A DNA stretch of 64,000 nt. Source: Neopararhizobium haloflavum. Its GTDB lineage: Bacteria > Pseudomonadota > Alphaproteobacteria > Rhizobiales > Rhizobiaceae. Made by a program: the position numbers and the translations under genes. The stretch is taken from the NCBI RefSeq assembly GCF_002750855.1, contig NZ_NWUC01000008.1, positions 159,394 to 223,393 of the forward strand, in the 5' to 3' direction. Positions 44,526 to 54,409 of the stretch are shown piece after piece. Numbering within the stretch: the stretch's first letter is position 1; every line of letters starts with the position of its first letter. Below the pieces are notes generated by a model. It made no database searches, had not been told where the DNA came from, and was given only the letters and a program-made list of their open reading frames with translations.

Positions 44526-45883
44526 GCCGCCACCTTCTCGCCGGCCACGGCGTCAAGCGCGGCGGCGGCGATGTCGAAGATCTCGTCGATCTGGCTTTCG
44601 GTGACGATCAGCGGCGGGCAGAAGGCCATGGCATCGCCCATGTTGCGGCTGATGAGCCCGCGCTGGTGCATCGCGGCGTTGACCGTGCCGCCGAGCGCGC
44701 CCACGGGCGCCTGCGGATCTGGGTTCTTCAGTTCAAGCGCCCCGATGAGGCCGATCCCGCGCGCTTCCACGGCAAGATCGTGGCTTTCCAGAGCCTTGAG
44801 CCGTGCCTGAAAATGCGGCGCCAGGGCGCGGGCATTGCCGACAAGGTCGCGCTCCTCGATGATCTTGAGATTTTCCAGCGCCACGGCAGCCGCGACCGGA
44901 TGGCCCGAGCCGGTATAGCCATGGCCGAAGACGCCGATCCTGTGCGATTCATCGGCGATCGGCGCGTAGACGCGCTCGTTCACCATCAGCGCCGAGATCG
45001 GCATGTAGGACGAGGAGAGCTGCTTCGACAGCGTCATCATGTCGGGCTCGAGATTATAGGTCTCGGTGCCGAACATGTTGCCGGTGCGTCCGAAGCCGCA
45101 AATGACCTCGTCGGCGACGAACAGGATGTCGTATTTCTTCAGGATCGGCTGGATGGCGTCCCAATAGCCGTCCGGGGGCACGATGACGCCGCCCGCGCCC
45201 ATCACCGGCTCGGCGAAGAAGGCGGCGATCGTGTCGGGGCCTTCCGAAAGGATCAACGCTTCGAGGTCCTCGGCGCAGCGTGCGGAAAATGCCCGCTCAT
45301 CCTCGCCCGCCTTGGCGAAGCCGCGATGATGCGGGCAGGTCGTGTGCAGCACCCCGTCCATCGGCAGGTCGAAGGAGCGGTGATTGTTCGGCAGCCCCGT
45401 CAGGCTGGCGCTCGCCAGCGTTACGCCGTGATAGCCCTTGATGCGCGAGATGATCTTCTTCTTTTCCGGCTTGCCGAGCGCGTTGGAGCGGTAGCGGATC
45501 ATCTTGATCGCGGTGTCGTTGGCTTCCGAGCCGGAGTTGGTGAAATAGACCTTCGACATGGGCAGGGGCGCCATGCCGATCAGCTTCTCGGCCAGTTCGA
45601 TGGAGGGTGTGTGCGATTTGTGGGTGAAGGTGTGATAGTAGGGCAGCTTCTCCATCTGCGCCGTCGCCGCCTCGACCAGCCGCTTCTCGCCGAAGCCGAC
45701 CGCGACGGACCAGAGCCCGGCCATGCCTTCGATGTAGCGCTTGCCGGAATTGTCGAAGACATGGATGCCTTCGCCGCGTTCGATCACGAGCGGGCCTTGC
45801 GCCTCGTGCTTGCGCTGGTCGGTGTAGGAATGCAGGTGATAGGCGATGTCGCGCGCTTCGATGGAATTCGGCTGGTGGGTCAT
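44522..45883 (-). CDS. Class III pyridoxal-phosphate aminotransferase, polyamine:pyruvate type
   Basis: 453 residues, near the 456 of Pseudomonas SpuC. PLP site: Asp258 (VADEV) and Lys287 (TLSKQLSSSYMPISA). The N-terminal HLHSYTDQRKHEAQGPLVIERGEGIHV and GMAGLWSVAVGFGEKRL match polyamine and omega-amino-acid:pyruvate transaminases. It would turn a terminal amine into an aldehyde while making alanine from pyruvate. It sits between an acetylpolyamine hydrolase-like gene and a GNAT gene with 4-bp overlaps both sides. Confidence 0.9.
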   Translation of the reverse strand: MTHQPNSIEARDIAYHLHSYTDQRKHEAQGPLVIERGEGIHVFDNSGKRYIEGMAGLWSVAVGFGEKRLVEAATAQMEKLPYYHTFTHKSHTPSIELAEKLIGMAPLPMSKVYFTNSGSEANDTAIKMIRYRSNALGKPEKKKIISRIKGYHGVTLASASLTGLPNNHRSFDLPMDGVLHTTCPHHRGFAKAGEDERAFSARCAEDLEALILSEGPDTIAAFFAEPVMGAGGVIVPPDGYWDAIQPILKKYDILFVADEVICGFGRTGNMFGTETYNLEPDMMTLSKQLSSSYMPISALMVNERVYAPIADESHRIGVFGHGYTGSGHPVAAAVALENLKIIEERDLVGNARALAPHFQARLKALESHDLAVEARGIGLIGALELKNPDPQAPVGALGGTVNAAMHQRGLISRNMGDAMAFCPPLIVTESQIDEIFDIAAAALDAVAGEKVAA

Positions 45884-46932
45884 GCGGCACCTCGATCGGG
45901 TTGGCCCTGCGCGAGCTCGTCGCGGCAGGATGTGAGGAAACGTTCGGCATTCTTGGCGAGCGAGGGGCCGAGATAGCCGCCCTCCTGCACCAGAGCGGTC
46001 GGCAGGCCGAGGCGGACGATCGCGCGTGCCATGGTCTCAAAGCCCCGCCCCGTCAGCTTCACTTCCGAAAGCGGATCGTCGGCCGCCATATCGAAGCCCA
46101 GCGAGACGACCAGCGCCCTGGCACCGAACCGTGTGATCGCCGAAAGCGCTTCGTCGAAGCGCGACAGGATCAGCGCTTCGTCGGCGCCCGACGGCAGCGT
46201 GAGGTTCAGCGTCGCGCCCTCGCCGGCGCCTTCCCCGCACTCGTCCTCGTAGCCGAGATAGAAGGTCGGATAGTCGGAAGGATCGACATGTATGGAACAC
46301 ATGAAGACATCGGCGCGATCGTAGAAGATGTCGAGCGAGCCGTTGCCGGTGTGGGTGTCGATATCGAGCAGCGCGACCTTGCCGAAGCGCTCGCTCAGCC
46401 GGTTGGCGGCGATCGCGGCGTTGTTGAAGACGCAGAAGCCGTTGGCACCGTCCTTCAGCGCGTGATGTCCGGGCGGGCGCGACAGAGCATAGACCATCCG
46501 CTCGCCGGCGCAGACCCGTTCGGCGGCCTCGAGCGCGGTCTGGGCCGACCAGTAGATCGCCTCGTACATGCCCTCCGACAGCGGTACCGACGTGTCGGTC
46601 ACATAGTAGCCGAGCTCACCGTAGATGGAGCGCGATGGCCGGCCGGCGCGGCGGCCGGGATGGTAGGTCGGGATCGGTTCGGCCTCGCCCGCCGCTTCCA
46701 CCCAGCGGCGGTGCGCGGTCTTGAAAAAGTCGACATAGGCCGGGTCGTGCACCGCCTTGATCGGGGCGTCGCCGAAATCGCGGGGACTGTCGATCGCAAA
46801 GCCATTGGCGATCAGCATGTCGCGAATGAGGATCGCACGTTCGGCCTGCTCGGGATGGGTGATATAGGCGCCGCGCCGAAAATAGCGCGCGGGCCGGTGG
46901 TTGAGCTGGCGTTCGTCGAAGATCGCGCGCAT
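45880..46932 (-). CDS. Acetylpolyamine amidohydrolase-like zinc enzyme (histone deacetylase family)
   Basis: 350 residues from ATG 46932; the frame open to 47757 crosses the next gene. Zinc and catalytic residues are in place: His156-His157 (SRPPGHHA), Asp192 and His194 (DIDTHTGNG), Asp281 (SLGFDMAADDPL) and Tyr320 (VQEGGY). Numbering is close to the Mycoplana acetylpolyamine amidohydrolase (341 residues). It removes acetyl groups from N-acetylputrescine or similar amines. It overlaps the aminotransferase gene by 4 bp, which is consistent with a deacetylate-then-transaminate order. Confidence 0.9.
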   Translation of the reverse strand: MRAIFDERQLNHRPARYFRRGAYITHPEQAERAILIRDMLIANGFAIDSPRDFGDAPIKAVHDPAYVDFFKTAHRRWVEAAGEAEPIPTYHPGRRAGRPSRSIYGELGYYVTDTSVPLSEGMYEAIYWSAQTALEAAERVCAGERMVYALSRPPGHHALKDGANGFCVFNNAAIAANRLSERFGKVALLDIDTHTGNGSLDIFYDRADVFMCSIHVDPSDYPTFYLGYEDECGEGAGEGATLNLTLPSGADEALILSRFDEALSAITRFGARALVVSLGFDMAADDPLSEVKLTGRGFETMARAIVRLGLPTALVQEGGYLGPSLAKNAERFLTSCRDELAQGQPDRGAA

Positions 46933-46940
46933 CGTTCCTC

Positions 46941-47912
46941 TCAGTATCCCAGCTTGCGATCGACCGCGGTTGCCGGACGGCGCCCGGCAACGACGTCCCG
47001 CGCCGCGCGGCTCACCTGTTCGGCGACCATCGCGCTGGAACAGTCGCTCGCCTGGTGCGGTGTGATCAGGATGCGCGGATCGGACCACCAAGGGTGGCCG
47101 CCCGGCAGTGGTTCGTCGCGGAAGACATCCAGCGAGGCGCCGGCCAGTTGCCCGCTTGCAAGCGCCTTGTCGAGATCGGCGTCGACGAGATGTTCGCCGC
47201 GCCCAAGCTGGATCAGCACCGACCCTTGCGGCATGATGGCGAAGAGATCGCTGTTGAGAATATCGCGCGTCTCCGACGTCAGCGGCAGGACGTTGACGAG
47301 GATGCGCGAAGCCGCCGCCACCTTCCTTGCGGCATCGGCTCCCGCTTCCAGCGTGACGCCGGGGATGTCCGGCGCGCTGCGCGCATTGCGCACCGAGGCC
47401 CTGACGGGAAAGCCCATCGCCGCGATGGCGCGGGCGATCGCCTGCCCCATCAGGCCGAAGCCGAGTACACCGACGGTGCACGCGCGCGGCGGGATGAACG
47501 ATCCGAGGTCGCGCCGGGCCCACGCGCCTTTCGCCTGGTGCTCTATATGGAAGCCGATGTTGCGGTGATGCCAGATGACGTGCCAGGCCGCGAAGCCCGC
47601 CATCATGTCGGCCTGGTGTTCGTCGCGCACCCGTGTGACAACGGCGTCTTCCGGCAGGCTCGGGCAGGTAACGATATTGTCGACCCCGGCGGCGATGGAC
47701 GCGGCGAGCGACAGGTTGGGATAGGCGTCGAAGGCGTCGTCGGCGGGATGCCAGCACAGCGCGAAGCGCACCGCCGCGGGGTCTTCCACGGCCTCCGGGC
47801 GGCGCAGGCGAATCTCCTCGCCGCGCGGCGCGAAGGCATCGGCGAACAGCTTTTCGAGATTGAGCGCAGTGCTGAGATAGACGCCCTCGATCGGTCCCTG
47901 GCTAGGCATCAT
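46941..47912 (-). CDS. Glyoxylate/hydroxypyruvate reductase A-like 2-hydroxyacid dehydrogenase
   Basis: 323 residues from ATG 47912, with GGAG 7 nt upstream; ATG 47909 is the alternative and ATG 47927 is unlikely. The NAD(P)-binding motif is GVLGFGLMGQAIARA. Catalytic Arg (QLGRGEHLVD), Glu (LDVFRDEPLP) and His (ITPHQASD) are present. GhrA-type reductases act on glyoxylate, hydroxypyruvate or related 2-oxoacids. It starts inside the 3' end of the deacylase gene (11-bp overlap), so it is part of the operon and would reduce a 2-oxoacid or semialdehyde-derived product. Confidence 0.88.
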   Translation of the reverse strand: MMPSQGPIEGVYLSTALNLEKLFADAFAPRGEEIRLRRPEAVEDPAAVRFALCWHPADDAFDAYPNLSLAASIAAGVDNIVTCPSLPEDAVVTRVRDEHQADMMAGFAAWHVIWHHRNIGFHIEHQAKGAWARRDLGSFIPPRACTVGVLGFGLMGQAIARAIAAMGFPVRASVRNARSAPDIPGVTLEAGADAARKVAAASRILVNVLPLTSETRDILNSDLFAIMPQGSVLIQLGRGEHLVDADLDKALASGQLAGASLDVFRDEPLPGGHPWWSDPRILITPHQASDCSSAMVAEQVSRAARDVVAGRRPATAVDRKLGY

Positions 47913-49209
47913 CCGCGCGCTCCGCATCGATCGGTTCCAGTCCGCACCACTCGGCGATAAACAGCGCGATCGCCCCTGTCACCCGCTTCATCGAGGCGAG
48001 GCTGACGCGCTCGTCGAAGCCGTGGATGTTTTCGGTGATCGGCCCGTAGACGAGGCACGGCATGCCGGCATAGATGACGAAGACGCGGGCGTCGAGATAG
48101 CCGGGCGTGACGATCGTCTCCAGTTCGGATCCGGCGGCGCGGCGATGCGTTTCGGCCAGCAGCGTTTCGGCGTCGCTGCCTTCTTCCAGGACGTAGCCCT
48201 TTGCCATGAAGCCGTTCCATTCCACGCGCGGCAGGCGGTTGCCGAGGAAGGGGTCGTCCGCGAGTTCGCGCGCCAGATGCGCCTCGATCTCGTCGGCCCG
48301 CTGACGCGGTTCGTCGCCGGGATAGATCGCGATCCGGCAGGACAGCTTGCACCAGGCGGCGACGGTGGACGCCCAGTCGCCGCCCTCGATCTTGCCGACA
48401 TTGAAATTGATCGGATGATCGAAATCCTCGAAATGGGGATGCTGGCTCTTCTCCGCATTCCATTTTTCCGTCAGCCGCTTGAGGCTTTCGATGACGCGGT
48501 AGCTGGCCTCGATGGCGTTGGCGCCGGTGCCCGCCTCGCGCACATGGACCGGGTGGCCGGAGACGTGCACGTTGAACCACAACACGCCGCAATTGGCGCG
48601 CACCAGCGCTTCGTCTTCCGGCTCGGGAATGATCGCAGCGTCCGCCTCGTAGCCCTCGACCAGGCAGGCGAGCGCGCCGTTGCCGGTGCATTCCTCCTCG
48701 ACGACCGACTGGACATGCACGCGCGCCGCCGGCTGATAGCCAAGGCGCTTCAGTGCATCGAGCGCAAAGACATTGGCGGCGATGCCCGCCTTCATGTCGC
48801 CGCCGCCGCGGCCATAGAGCCAGTCGCCCTGAACCTTCGGCTCGTAGGGCGGGCTCACTTCCCACATGTCATGCGGGCCCTCGGGCACCACGTCCATATG
48901 GCCGTTGAGAATGAGCGATCGCCCCTTCGCCTCGCGCGGCTCGTGGGTCGCCACGACGTTGACGGCGTCGGTGTAGTCCACCGTCACCGGCGAGAATCCA
49001 GGATGGTCCTTGATCCGATCGACATCGATCGCGAAGGTCTCGACCTTCATGCCGCGCTCGGCCAGCGCGCGATGCATGAAGTCCTGCGCCGGCTTTTCCT
49101 TGCCGCGCAGCGAAGGAAAACGGATCAGTTCCGAGGTGAACGCGATCTGCTCGGAAAAGCCGTCCTCCACGGATTGGAGGATGGCGCGGGATAGGTCCTG
49201 GTCGATCAT
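47902..49209 (-). CDS. M20 family N-acyl-amino-acid deacylase (ArgE/DapE family)
   Basis: 435 residues from ATG 49209. Metal sites: LNGHMDVVPEGPHD (His, Asp), YGRGGGDMKAGIAAN (Asp) and VVEEECTGNGAL (Glu-Glu). The lid domain includes VSGHPVHVREAGTGANAIEASY and a later GPITENIHGFDERV with the last metal His. It resembles acetylornithine deacetylase-type enzymes and would remove an acyl group from an amino acid or peptide. It is a second M20 protein in the operon, clearly different from the one at 42933. Confidence 0.88.
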   Translation of the reverse strand: MIDQDLSRAILQSVEDGFSEQIAFTSELIRFPSLRGKEKPAQDFMHRALAERGMKVETFAIDVDRIKDHPGFSPVTVDYTDAVNVVATHEPREAKGRSLILNGHMDVVPEGPHDMWEVSPPYEPKVQGDWLYGRGGGDMKAGIAANVFALDALKRLGYQPAARVHVQSVVEEECTGNGALACLVEGYEADAAIIPEPEDEALVRANCGVLWFNVHVSGHPVHVREAGTGANAIEASYRVIESLKRLTEKWNAEKSQHPHFEDFDHPINFNVGKIEGGDWASTVAAWCKLSCRIAIYPGDEPRQRADEIEAHLARELADDPFLGNRLPRVEWNGFMAKGYVLEEGSDAETLLAETHRRAAGSELETIVTPGYLDARVFVIYAGMPCLVYGPITENIHGFDERVSLASMKRVTGAIALFIAEWCGLEPIDAERADDA

Positions 49210-49253
49210 GTTGGGCGGTCCGTTGTTCAAGGAGGGGCGAAAGGGCAAGCGGC

Positions 49254-50876
49254 TCAGCCTGTCATCGCCGCCAGTTCCTTTTCCCGTCCGGGAATCGCTT
49301 CGATCAGGGAGCGCGTATAGGCGTCCCTGGGATCGTTGAAGATGTCGTAGGCCGGCCCCAGCTCGACGATCCGGCCCTTCTGCATCACCGCGATGCGGTC
49401 GCAGACCTGGGCGGCCACCCGCAGGTCGTGGGTGATGAAGACCAGCGCCAGATTGAGCCGCGCCTTGAGGTCGGCGAGCAGGTCGAGAACCTGCGCCTGG
49501 ATCGAGACGTCGAGCGCGGAGACCGCCTCGTCGGCGATGATGACTTCAGGCTCCAGCGCGAGCGCGCGGGCGATGCCGATGCGCTGGCGCTGGCCGCCGG
49601 AGAATTCGTGCGGATAGCGGTCGATCGCCGAAGCGTCGAGGCCGACCAGTTCCAGCAGCTCACTGGCGCGCTGGTAGGCTTCGTCCTTCGGCTTGCCGTG
49701 GGCCATCGGGCCTTCCGACAGGATGCGCCCGACGCGCGATCTGGGATTGAGCGAGGCATAGGGATCCTGGAAAATCATCTGGATGCGCTTGCGCTCGCGG
49801 CGTAGCTCCTCGCCCTTCATGTACGCCATGTCGACGCCGCCGAGCTTGACGACGCCGCTGTCGGGATCGAGCAGGCGCACCAGGCAGCGCCCGACGCTCG
49901 ACTTGCCCGAGCCGCTTTCGCCAACGATGCCCAGCGTCTCGCCGTCGGCAAGCACGAAGGAAACGTCGTTGACGGCATGGACGACGCGCCCCTTGGCGAA
50001 CATCGAACCGCCGGTGTGGTAGGTCTTGTTCAGCCCCTCGACGGCGAGGATCGGCGCTTTCTCGATCGCCGCGCGCCGGTCGGCGGAAAGCCGCGGGATC
50101 GCCGCGATGAGCTTCCTGGTGTAGTCGTGCTGGGGATGGTCGAGCACGTCGTCGACGCTGCCTTCCTCCACGATCTTGCCGAACTGCATCACCGCGACGC
50201 GATCGGCGATCTCTGCAACGACGCCGAAATCGTGGGTGATGAACATGACCGCCATGTCGCGCTCGCGCTGGAGATGGCGAATGAGGTCGAGGATCTGCGC
50301 CTGCGTCGTCACGTCGAGCGCGGTCGTCGGTTCGTCGGCGATGAGGATCTTCGGCTCAAGCGCCAGCGCCATGGCGATCATCACTCGTTGGCGCTGTCCA
50401 CCGGACAGCTGGAATGGATAGGCGCGCGCCGCCTTTTCAGGCTCGGGAATGCCGACCTCGGTCAGCAGTTGCACCGCCCGGTCCTTGCGCTCGCGTGGTG
50501 TCAGAAGTCCGTGCGCCTCATAGACCTCGGCGATCTGGTCGGCGACTTTCATCAGCGGGTTGAGCGCCGACATCGGCTCCTGGAAGATCATCGCCATCGC
50601 CCGCCCGCGCATGTCGCGGCGCTCCTTGTCGGAAAGCGTGAGGATGTCCTTGTCGCCAACGAGGATGCGTCCGCCGACCGGCCGCACCAGGTCGGGCAAA
50701 AGCCCCATCATGGCATTGGCCGACATCGACTTGCCGGAACCGGACTCCCCGACGATGCACAGGATCTCGCCCGGGACCAGATCGAAGCTGACGTCGTCGA
50801 CCGCGAGCGCACGATCGGCGCCTTCGGGAAGGGCGATCTTGAGATGTTCGATACGCGCTGCCGGCGTTGCCATCAT
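49254..50876 (-). CDS. Dipeptide/oligopeptide-type ABC transporter ATP-binding protein, two ATPase domains fused (DppD-DppF)
   Basis: 540 residues from ATG 50876 with AAGGGGA upstream. Two complete ATPase units: Walker [15 protein letters not shown] and [15 protein letters not shown]; signatures [13 protein letters not shown] and [13 protein letters not shown]; Walker [14 protein letters not shown] and [13 protein letters not shown]. The C-terminal Dpp/Opp extension is short. One protein thus replaces the usual two. It follows DppC by 7 bp and precedes the deacylase by 44 bp. Confidence 0.93.
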   Translation of the reverse strand: MMATPAARIEHLKIALPEGADRALAVDDVSFDLVPGEILCIVGESGSGKSMSANAMMGLLPDLVRPVGGRILVGDKDILTLSDKERRDMRGRAMAMIFQEPMSALNPLMKVADQIAEVYEAHGLLTPRERKDRAVQLLTEVGIPEPEKAARAYPFQLSGGQRQRVMIAMALALEPKILIADEPTTALDVTTQAQILDLIRHLQRERDMAVMFITHDFGVVAEIADRVAVMQFGKIVEEGSVDDVLDHPQHDYTRKLIAAIPRLSADRRAAIEKAPILAVEGLNKTYHTGGSMFAKGRVVHAVNDVSFVLADGETLGIVGESGSGKSSVGRCLVRLLDPDSGVVKLGGVDMAYMKGEELRRERKRIQMIFQDPYASLNPRSRVGRILSEGPMAHGKPKDEAYQRASELLELVGLDASAIDRYPHEFSGGQRQRIGIARALALEPEVIIADEAVSALDVSIQAQVLDLLADLKARLNLALVFITHDLRVAAQVCDRIAVMQKGRIVELGPAYDIFNDPRDAYTRSLIEAIPGREKELAAMTG

Positions 50877-50883
50877 CGTCCCC

Positions 50884-51726
50884 TTACTTGCCCTTGCGCG
50901 CAAGGCGCGGATTGAGTGCATCGTTGAGGCCCTCGCCGATCAGGTTCAGCGCAAGCACGGTGAGGAGAATGGCGACGCCGGGGAAGAAGGACAGCCACCA
51001 CGCCTGCCGGATGACGGTGCGCGCGGCGCCGATCATGTAGCCCCAGGACATCAGGTTTGGATCACCAAGCCCGAGAAAGGACAGCGAGGATTCCAGAAGG
51101 ATCGCGGTCGCCACCATTAGGGAAGCGAGCACGATGATCGGCGACAGCGTGTTGGGCAGGATCTGACGCCAGATGATCGCCGCATGCGATTGCCCGGAAA
51201 GCGTTGCCGCCTCGACATATTCGCGCTGGCGCAACGACAGGAACTCGCCACGCACCAGGCGCGCGACCGGTGGCCACGACACGATCGCGATCGCCGCGAT
51301 GATCGAATAGATCGACGGCTCGAAGATCGCCACCAGGACGATCGCCAGCGCGAAGTTGGGGACCGTCTGGAACAATTCGGTGAAGCGCATCAACGCATCG
51401 TCGACGAAGCCGCCGAAATAGCCGGCGAGCGCGCCGATCGGAATGCCGATGAGGAGCGACACGACAGTGGAGACGAGGCCGACGAGAAGCGAGACCTGCG
51501 CGCCATAAGCGAGACCCGAGATGACGTTGCGCCCGATCGTGTCCGTGCCGAGCGGATATTCGCTCATTTCAAAAGGTGGCAGGAAGGGCCGCTGCACCAT
51601 GCGCCAGGGCGAGTCGGGAAAGAGGAGCGGCGCGATCGCGGCGACCACGACGACGAGCAGCAGGATGAAGAGGCCTATGACGGCGCCGCGGTTTCGGCTG
51701 AAACGTTTCCAGAAATCGCCCATCAT
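50884..51726 (-). CDS. Dpp/Opp-type ABC transporter permease (DppC family)
   Basis: 280 residues. The N-terminal segment AVIGLFILLLVVVVAAIAPLLFP and the PLGTDTIGRNVISGLAYGAQVSLLVGLVST region are classic DppC. The EAA loop reads YVEAATLSGQSHAAIIWRQILPNTLSPI. Its start overlaps the DppB stop by 4 bp. It should form the inner-membrane channel with DppB. Confidence 0.92.
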   Translation of the reverse strand: MMGDFWKRFSRNRGAVIGLFILLLVVVVAAIAPLLFPDSPWRMVQRPFLPPFEMSEYPLGTDTIGRNVISGLAYGAQVSLLVGLVSTVVSLLIGIPIGALAGYFGGFVDDALMRFTELFQTVPNFALAIVLVAIFEPSIYSIIAAIAIVSWPPVARLVRGEFLSLRQREYVEAATLSGQSHAAIIWRQILPNTLSPIIVLASLMVATAILLESSLSFLGLGDPNLMSWGYMIGAARTVIRQAWWLSFFPGVAILLTVLALNLIGEGLNDALNPRLARKGK

Positions 51727-52691
51727 GCCACCCGTATGCGCGGATCGACGACACGGTAGAGAATGTCGGTGATCAGGTTGAACAGCAGCACCATGGCGGC
51801 GGACACGAAGAAGACGCCAAGCAGCAGATTGTAGTCGCGCTGCTGCAACGCCTCGAACATCAGCCGGCCGATGCCGGGCCAGGCGAAGACGGTCTCCGTC
51901 AGGACCGCGCCGCCGACGAGCTGGCCCGCCTGAAGGCCAGCGAGCGTGACGACCGGCAGCATGGCGTTGCGGAAGATGTGGCGGCGCTGGATGATGCTGT
52001 TCTTCAGCCCCTTGGCGCGGGCGGTCTTGACGAAATCGAGCTGGCTGACTTCGAGCATCGAGGCGCGTGTCATGCGCATGTAGACCGCCATGAAGAACAG
52101 CCCGAGCGTGACGGCGGGCAGCACGAGGTGCCGGGCGACATCGAGCGCCCGGTCAAACCCGGTATAGCCCGACCCGACGGTCTCGAAGCCGAACGCCGGC
52201 AGCCAGTTGAGATGGACGGAAAAGACCAGAACGGCCATCAGCGCCACCCAGAAGAGCGGTGTCGCGTAGAAGAGCAGCGCTGCCGTCGAGATGAACGTGT
52301 CGGACCATTTGCCGACGCGGGCCGAGGCGAGGACGCCTGCGAGTGTGCCGAGCGTCAGGGCGATGACGAACGCCGTCATGGTGAGCAGAAGCGTCGCCGG
52401 CAGCCTGTCGAAGATGAGGTCCGCGACCGGCACCTGCTGGCGATAGGAAAAGCCGAGGTCGCCCTGCAGCACGCCGCCGAGATAGATGCCGAGCTGTGTG
52501 ATGAGCGGCTTGTCGAGGCCGAACCGCTCGCGCAGCTGGCGGATGAACTCCTCATCCGCGGCCCCGGCCTCGCCCGCCATGACGGCGGCCGGGTCGCCCG
52601 GTGCGGCGTGGATGAGCAGGAAGTTCAGCGTCAGGATCGCCAGAAGCAGGATGGCGGCCTTGATCAGACGCGAGATGATGAAGCGAACCAT
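51723..52691 (-). CDS. Dpp/Opp-type ABC transporter permease (DppB family)
   Basis: 322 residues with six membrane segments. Family marks are LIHAAPGDPAAVMAG near residue 28, the long extracytoplasmic region and the EAA loop FVKTARAKGLKNSIIQRRHIFRNAMLPV. It follows the binding-protein gene after a 93-bp gap with two strong hairpins, so it is expected to be expressed less than the binding protein. Confidence 0.92.
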   Translation of the reverse strand: MVRFIISRLIKAAILLLAILTLNFLLIHAAPGDPAAVMAGEAGAADEEFIRQLRERFGLDKPLITQLGIYLGGVLQGDLGFSYRQQVPVADLIFDRLPATLLLTMTAFVIALTLGTLAGVLASARVGKWSDTFISTAALLFYATPLFWVALMAVLVFSVHLNWLPAFGFETVGSGYTGFDRALDVARHLVLPAVTLGLFFMAVYMRMTRASMLEVSQLDFVKTARAKGLKNSIIQRRHIFRNAMLPVVTLAGLQAGQLVGGAVLTETVFAWPGIGRLMFEALQQRDYNLLLGVFFVSAAMVLLFNLITDILYRVVDPRIRVA

Positions 52692-52716
52692 GGGGCGATC
52701 GGAACCATCGGCTTTC

Positions 52717-52769
52717 GACCGGCGCGCCGGTCAAGGATGGGATGCGCGCGGCTTGTGAAAGCCGCGCGC
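52717..52769 (-). terminator. Two strong hairpins between binding-protein and permease genes
   Basis: GCGCGCGGCTT-N4-AAGCCGCGCGC (52744-52769, 11-bp perfect stem) and the perfect 16-bp palindrome GACCGGCGCGCCGGTC (52717-52732). Both lie just after the binding-protein stop on its own strand. They probably cut read-through or stabilise the 3' end to keep binding protein in excess over permease. Confidence 0.6.
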
Positions 52770-52784
52770 GACGATAGCGGCGGG

Positions 52785-54338
52785 CTATTCGGCCTCTTCG
52801 ATATAGGCGTTCTTGAACCCGTCATTGAGGCCGATCGCGCTTGTCACGAGATCCTTGATGTTGCAGCGGTGGATCGTCGGGAAGCCGAGTTCCAGCATCC
52901 ACGCGACAGGCACCTCGTCAACGAGGATCTTCTGAACCTCGGTGTAAAGCTCCTGACGCTCTTCCGGCGTCACCGCGACGGCCGCTTCGTCGAAGATCCG
53001 GTCGACTTCCTCGTTCTCGTAGCCTTCGACGTTGTTCCACTGCGAACCCTTGGCAATGTTCGTCGACACGTAGTTGCGCGAAACGCCGAGTGCCGGGTCG
53101 CCATACTGGTAGACGTAGGTGAAGGCCATGTCGTAGTCCCACTCGGCCAGCCGCTGGTTCCAGCCGGCGACGTCGGTGGAAACGATCTCGACGGGGATGC
53201 CGACCTCTTCGAGGTTCTGCTTCACCGCTTCGGCCCAGCGTTGCCAGGTTTCGCCATAGGGCAGCGGCAGCAGGCGCACCGGCTCGCCGTCATAGCCCAT
53301 CTCCTCGAGCAGCGCTTCGGCCTTGGCCGGATCGTAGGTGTATTGCGTCACATCGTCGGTGTAGAAGCGTGTCGAGGAGGCGACTGGCCCGGTCGCGACC
53401 TGGCCGAGGCCGGCCCAAAGGGCGTCACGGGCGAACTCCCGGTCCATCGCATACATCACCGCCTGGCGGAACCGCGCGTCGTCGAACGGCGCTTCGCGGT
53501 TGTTCAGCCACATCCAGGAATGCGGTGCGAAGTACTCCCAGCCCTTTTCCGTGATGCAGCTGTTTTCCAGATTGGCGATGCGCTCGACGTCGAAGTTCTC
53601 GACCGAGCCGCCGGGCAGGATATCGACGACGCCGTTTTCATAGGCGACGGCGCGCGCGGCGGCATCGGGGATCACATGCCAGTAGATCTCGTCGAGATAG
53701 GGCTTGCCCTCCTCGTAATAGTCCTCGTTCTTGGTCAGGAGGATGTGCGAGCCGCGCTCCCACTCCTCGAACTTGAACGGACCGGTGCCGATCGGCGTGT
53801 TGTTCATCTCGTTGTTGGCGAAATCGGTGCCTTCGTAGATGTGCTTCGGGATCATCGGCATGGTGCCGGCCTCGAAGATGCCGATGAACGGGCCGAATGG
53901 CTGCTTCAGCGTGAAGACGACCGTGTGATCGTCGGGCGCCTCGACCGATTCGACGTGCTCCAGCGACTGGCGCAGACGCGCGTGTGTTTCGCGCAGGAAG
54001 ACATCGACGGAGAACACGACGTCCTCAGAAGTGAAATCCTCGCCGTCATGCCATTTGACACCCTCGGCCAGATGGAACGTGTAGGTCAGCCCGTCCTCGG
54101 AGATTTCCCAGTCGGTGGCGAGCTGCGGCATCGGCTCCAGGTTCTCGTCGTAGCGCAGCAGGCTTTCATAGATGTTGCCGGCGACCATCTGGGTCGGTCC
54201 GTTCTGCACCAGGCCCATCATCAGGCTCGGCGGCTCGGGCTGGATGACCACATTGGCGCGCCCGCCCTCGACGGGCTGCGCGAAGGCTGAGGTCGACAGC
54301 ATCAGTGCTGCCGCAAGAAGTGCGAGTCTGGTCTTCAT
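52785..54338 (-). CDS. ABC transporter substrate-binding protein, family 5 (peptide/nickel/amine type)
   Basis: 517 residues from ATG 54338; longer frames upstream are not supported. Signal peptide to about residue 20 (LSTSAFAQP). Family 5 pattern: ESLLRYDENLEPMPQLATDWEISEDGLTYTFHLAEGVKWHDGEDFTSEDVVFSVD. It binds the ligand in the periplasm for the DppBC-DF importer. The family takes peptides, opines, nickel or amines, so the enzymes downstream are the better clue: an N-acylated amine or amino acid. Confidence 0.92.
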   Translation of the reverse strand: MKTRLALLAAALMLSTSAFAQPVEGGRANVVIQPEPPSLMMGLVQNGPTQMVAGNIYESLLRYDENLEPMPQLATDWEISEDGLTYTFHLAEGVKWHDGEDFTSEDVVFSVDVFLRETHARLRQSLEHVESVEAPDDHTVVFTLKQPFGPFIGIFEAGTMPMIPKHIYEGTDFANNEMNNTPIGTGPFKFEEWERGSHILLTKNEDYYEEGKPYLDEIYWHVIPDAAARAVAYENGVVDILPGGSVENFDVERIANLENSCITEKGWEYFAPHSWMWLNNREAPFDDARFRQAVMYAMDREFARDALWAGLGQVATGPVASSTRFYTDDVTQYTYDPAKAEALLEEMGYDGEPVRLLPLPYGETWQRWAEAVKQNLEEVGIPVEIVSTDVAGWNQRLAEWDYDMAFTYVYQYGDPALGVSRNYVSTNIAKGSQWNNVEGYENEEVDRIFDEAAVAVTPEERQELYTEVQKILVDEVPVAWMLELGFPTIHRCNIKDLVTSAIGLNDGFKNAYIEEAE

Positions 54339-54409
54339 GTCGTTGTGTTCCCCTGTTTCGGAGCGGACCGGGCATTCGCCTCTTTGTCCCGCGATGGCTT
54401 GCAATGAAG

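Noticed and set aside
46933-47757. N-terminal extension of the acetylpolyamine hydrolase-like frame
   Set aside because: It lies across the GhrA-like gene in another frame and has no recognisable domain.
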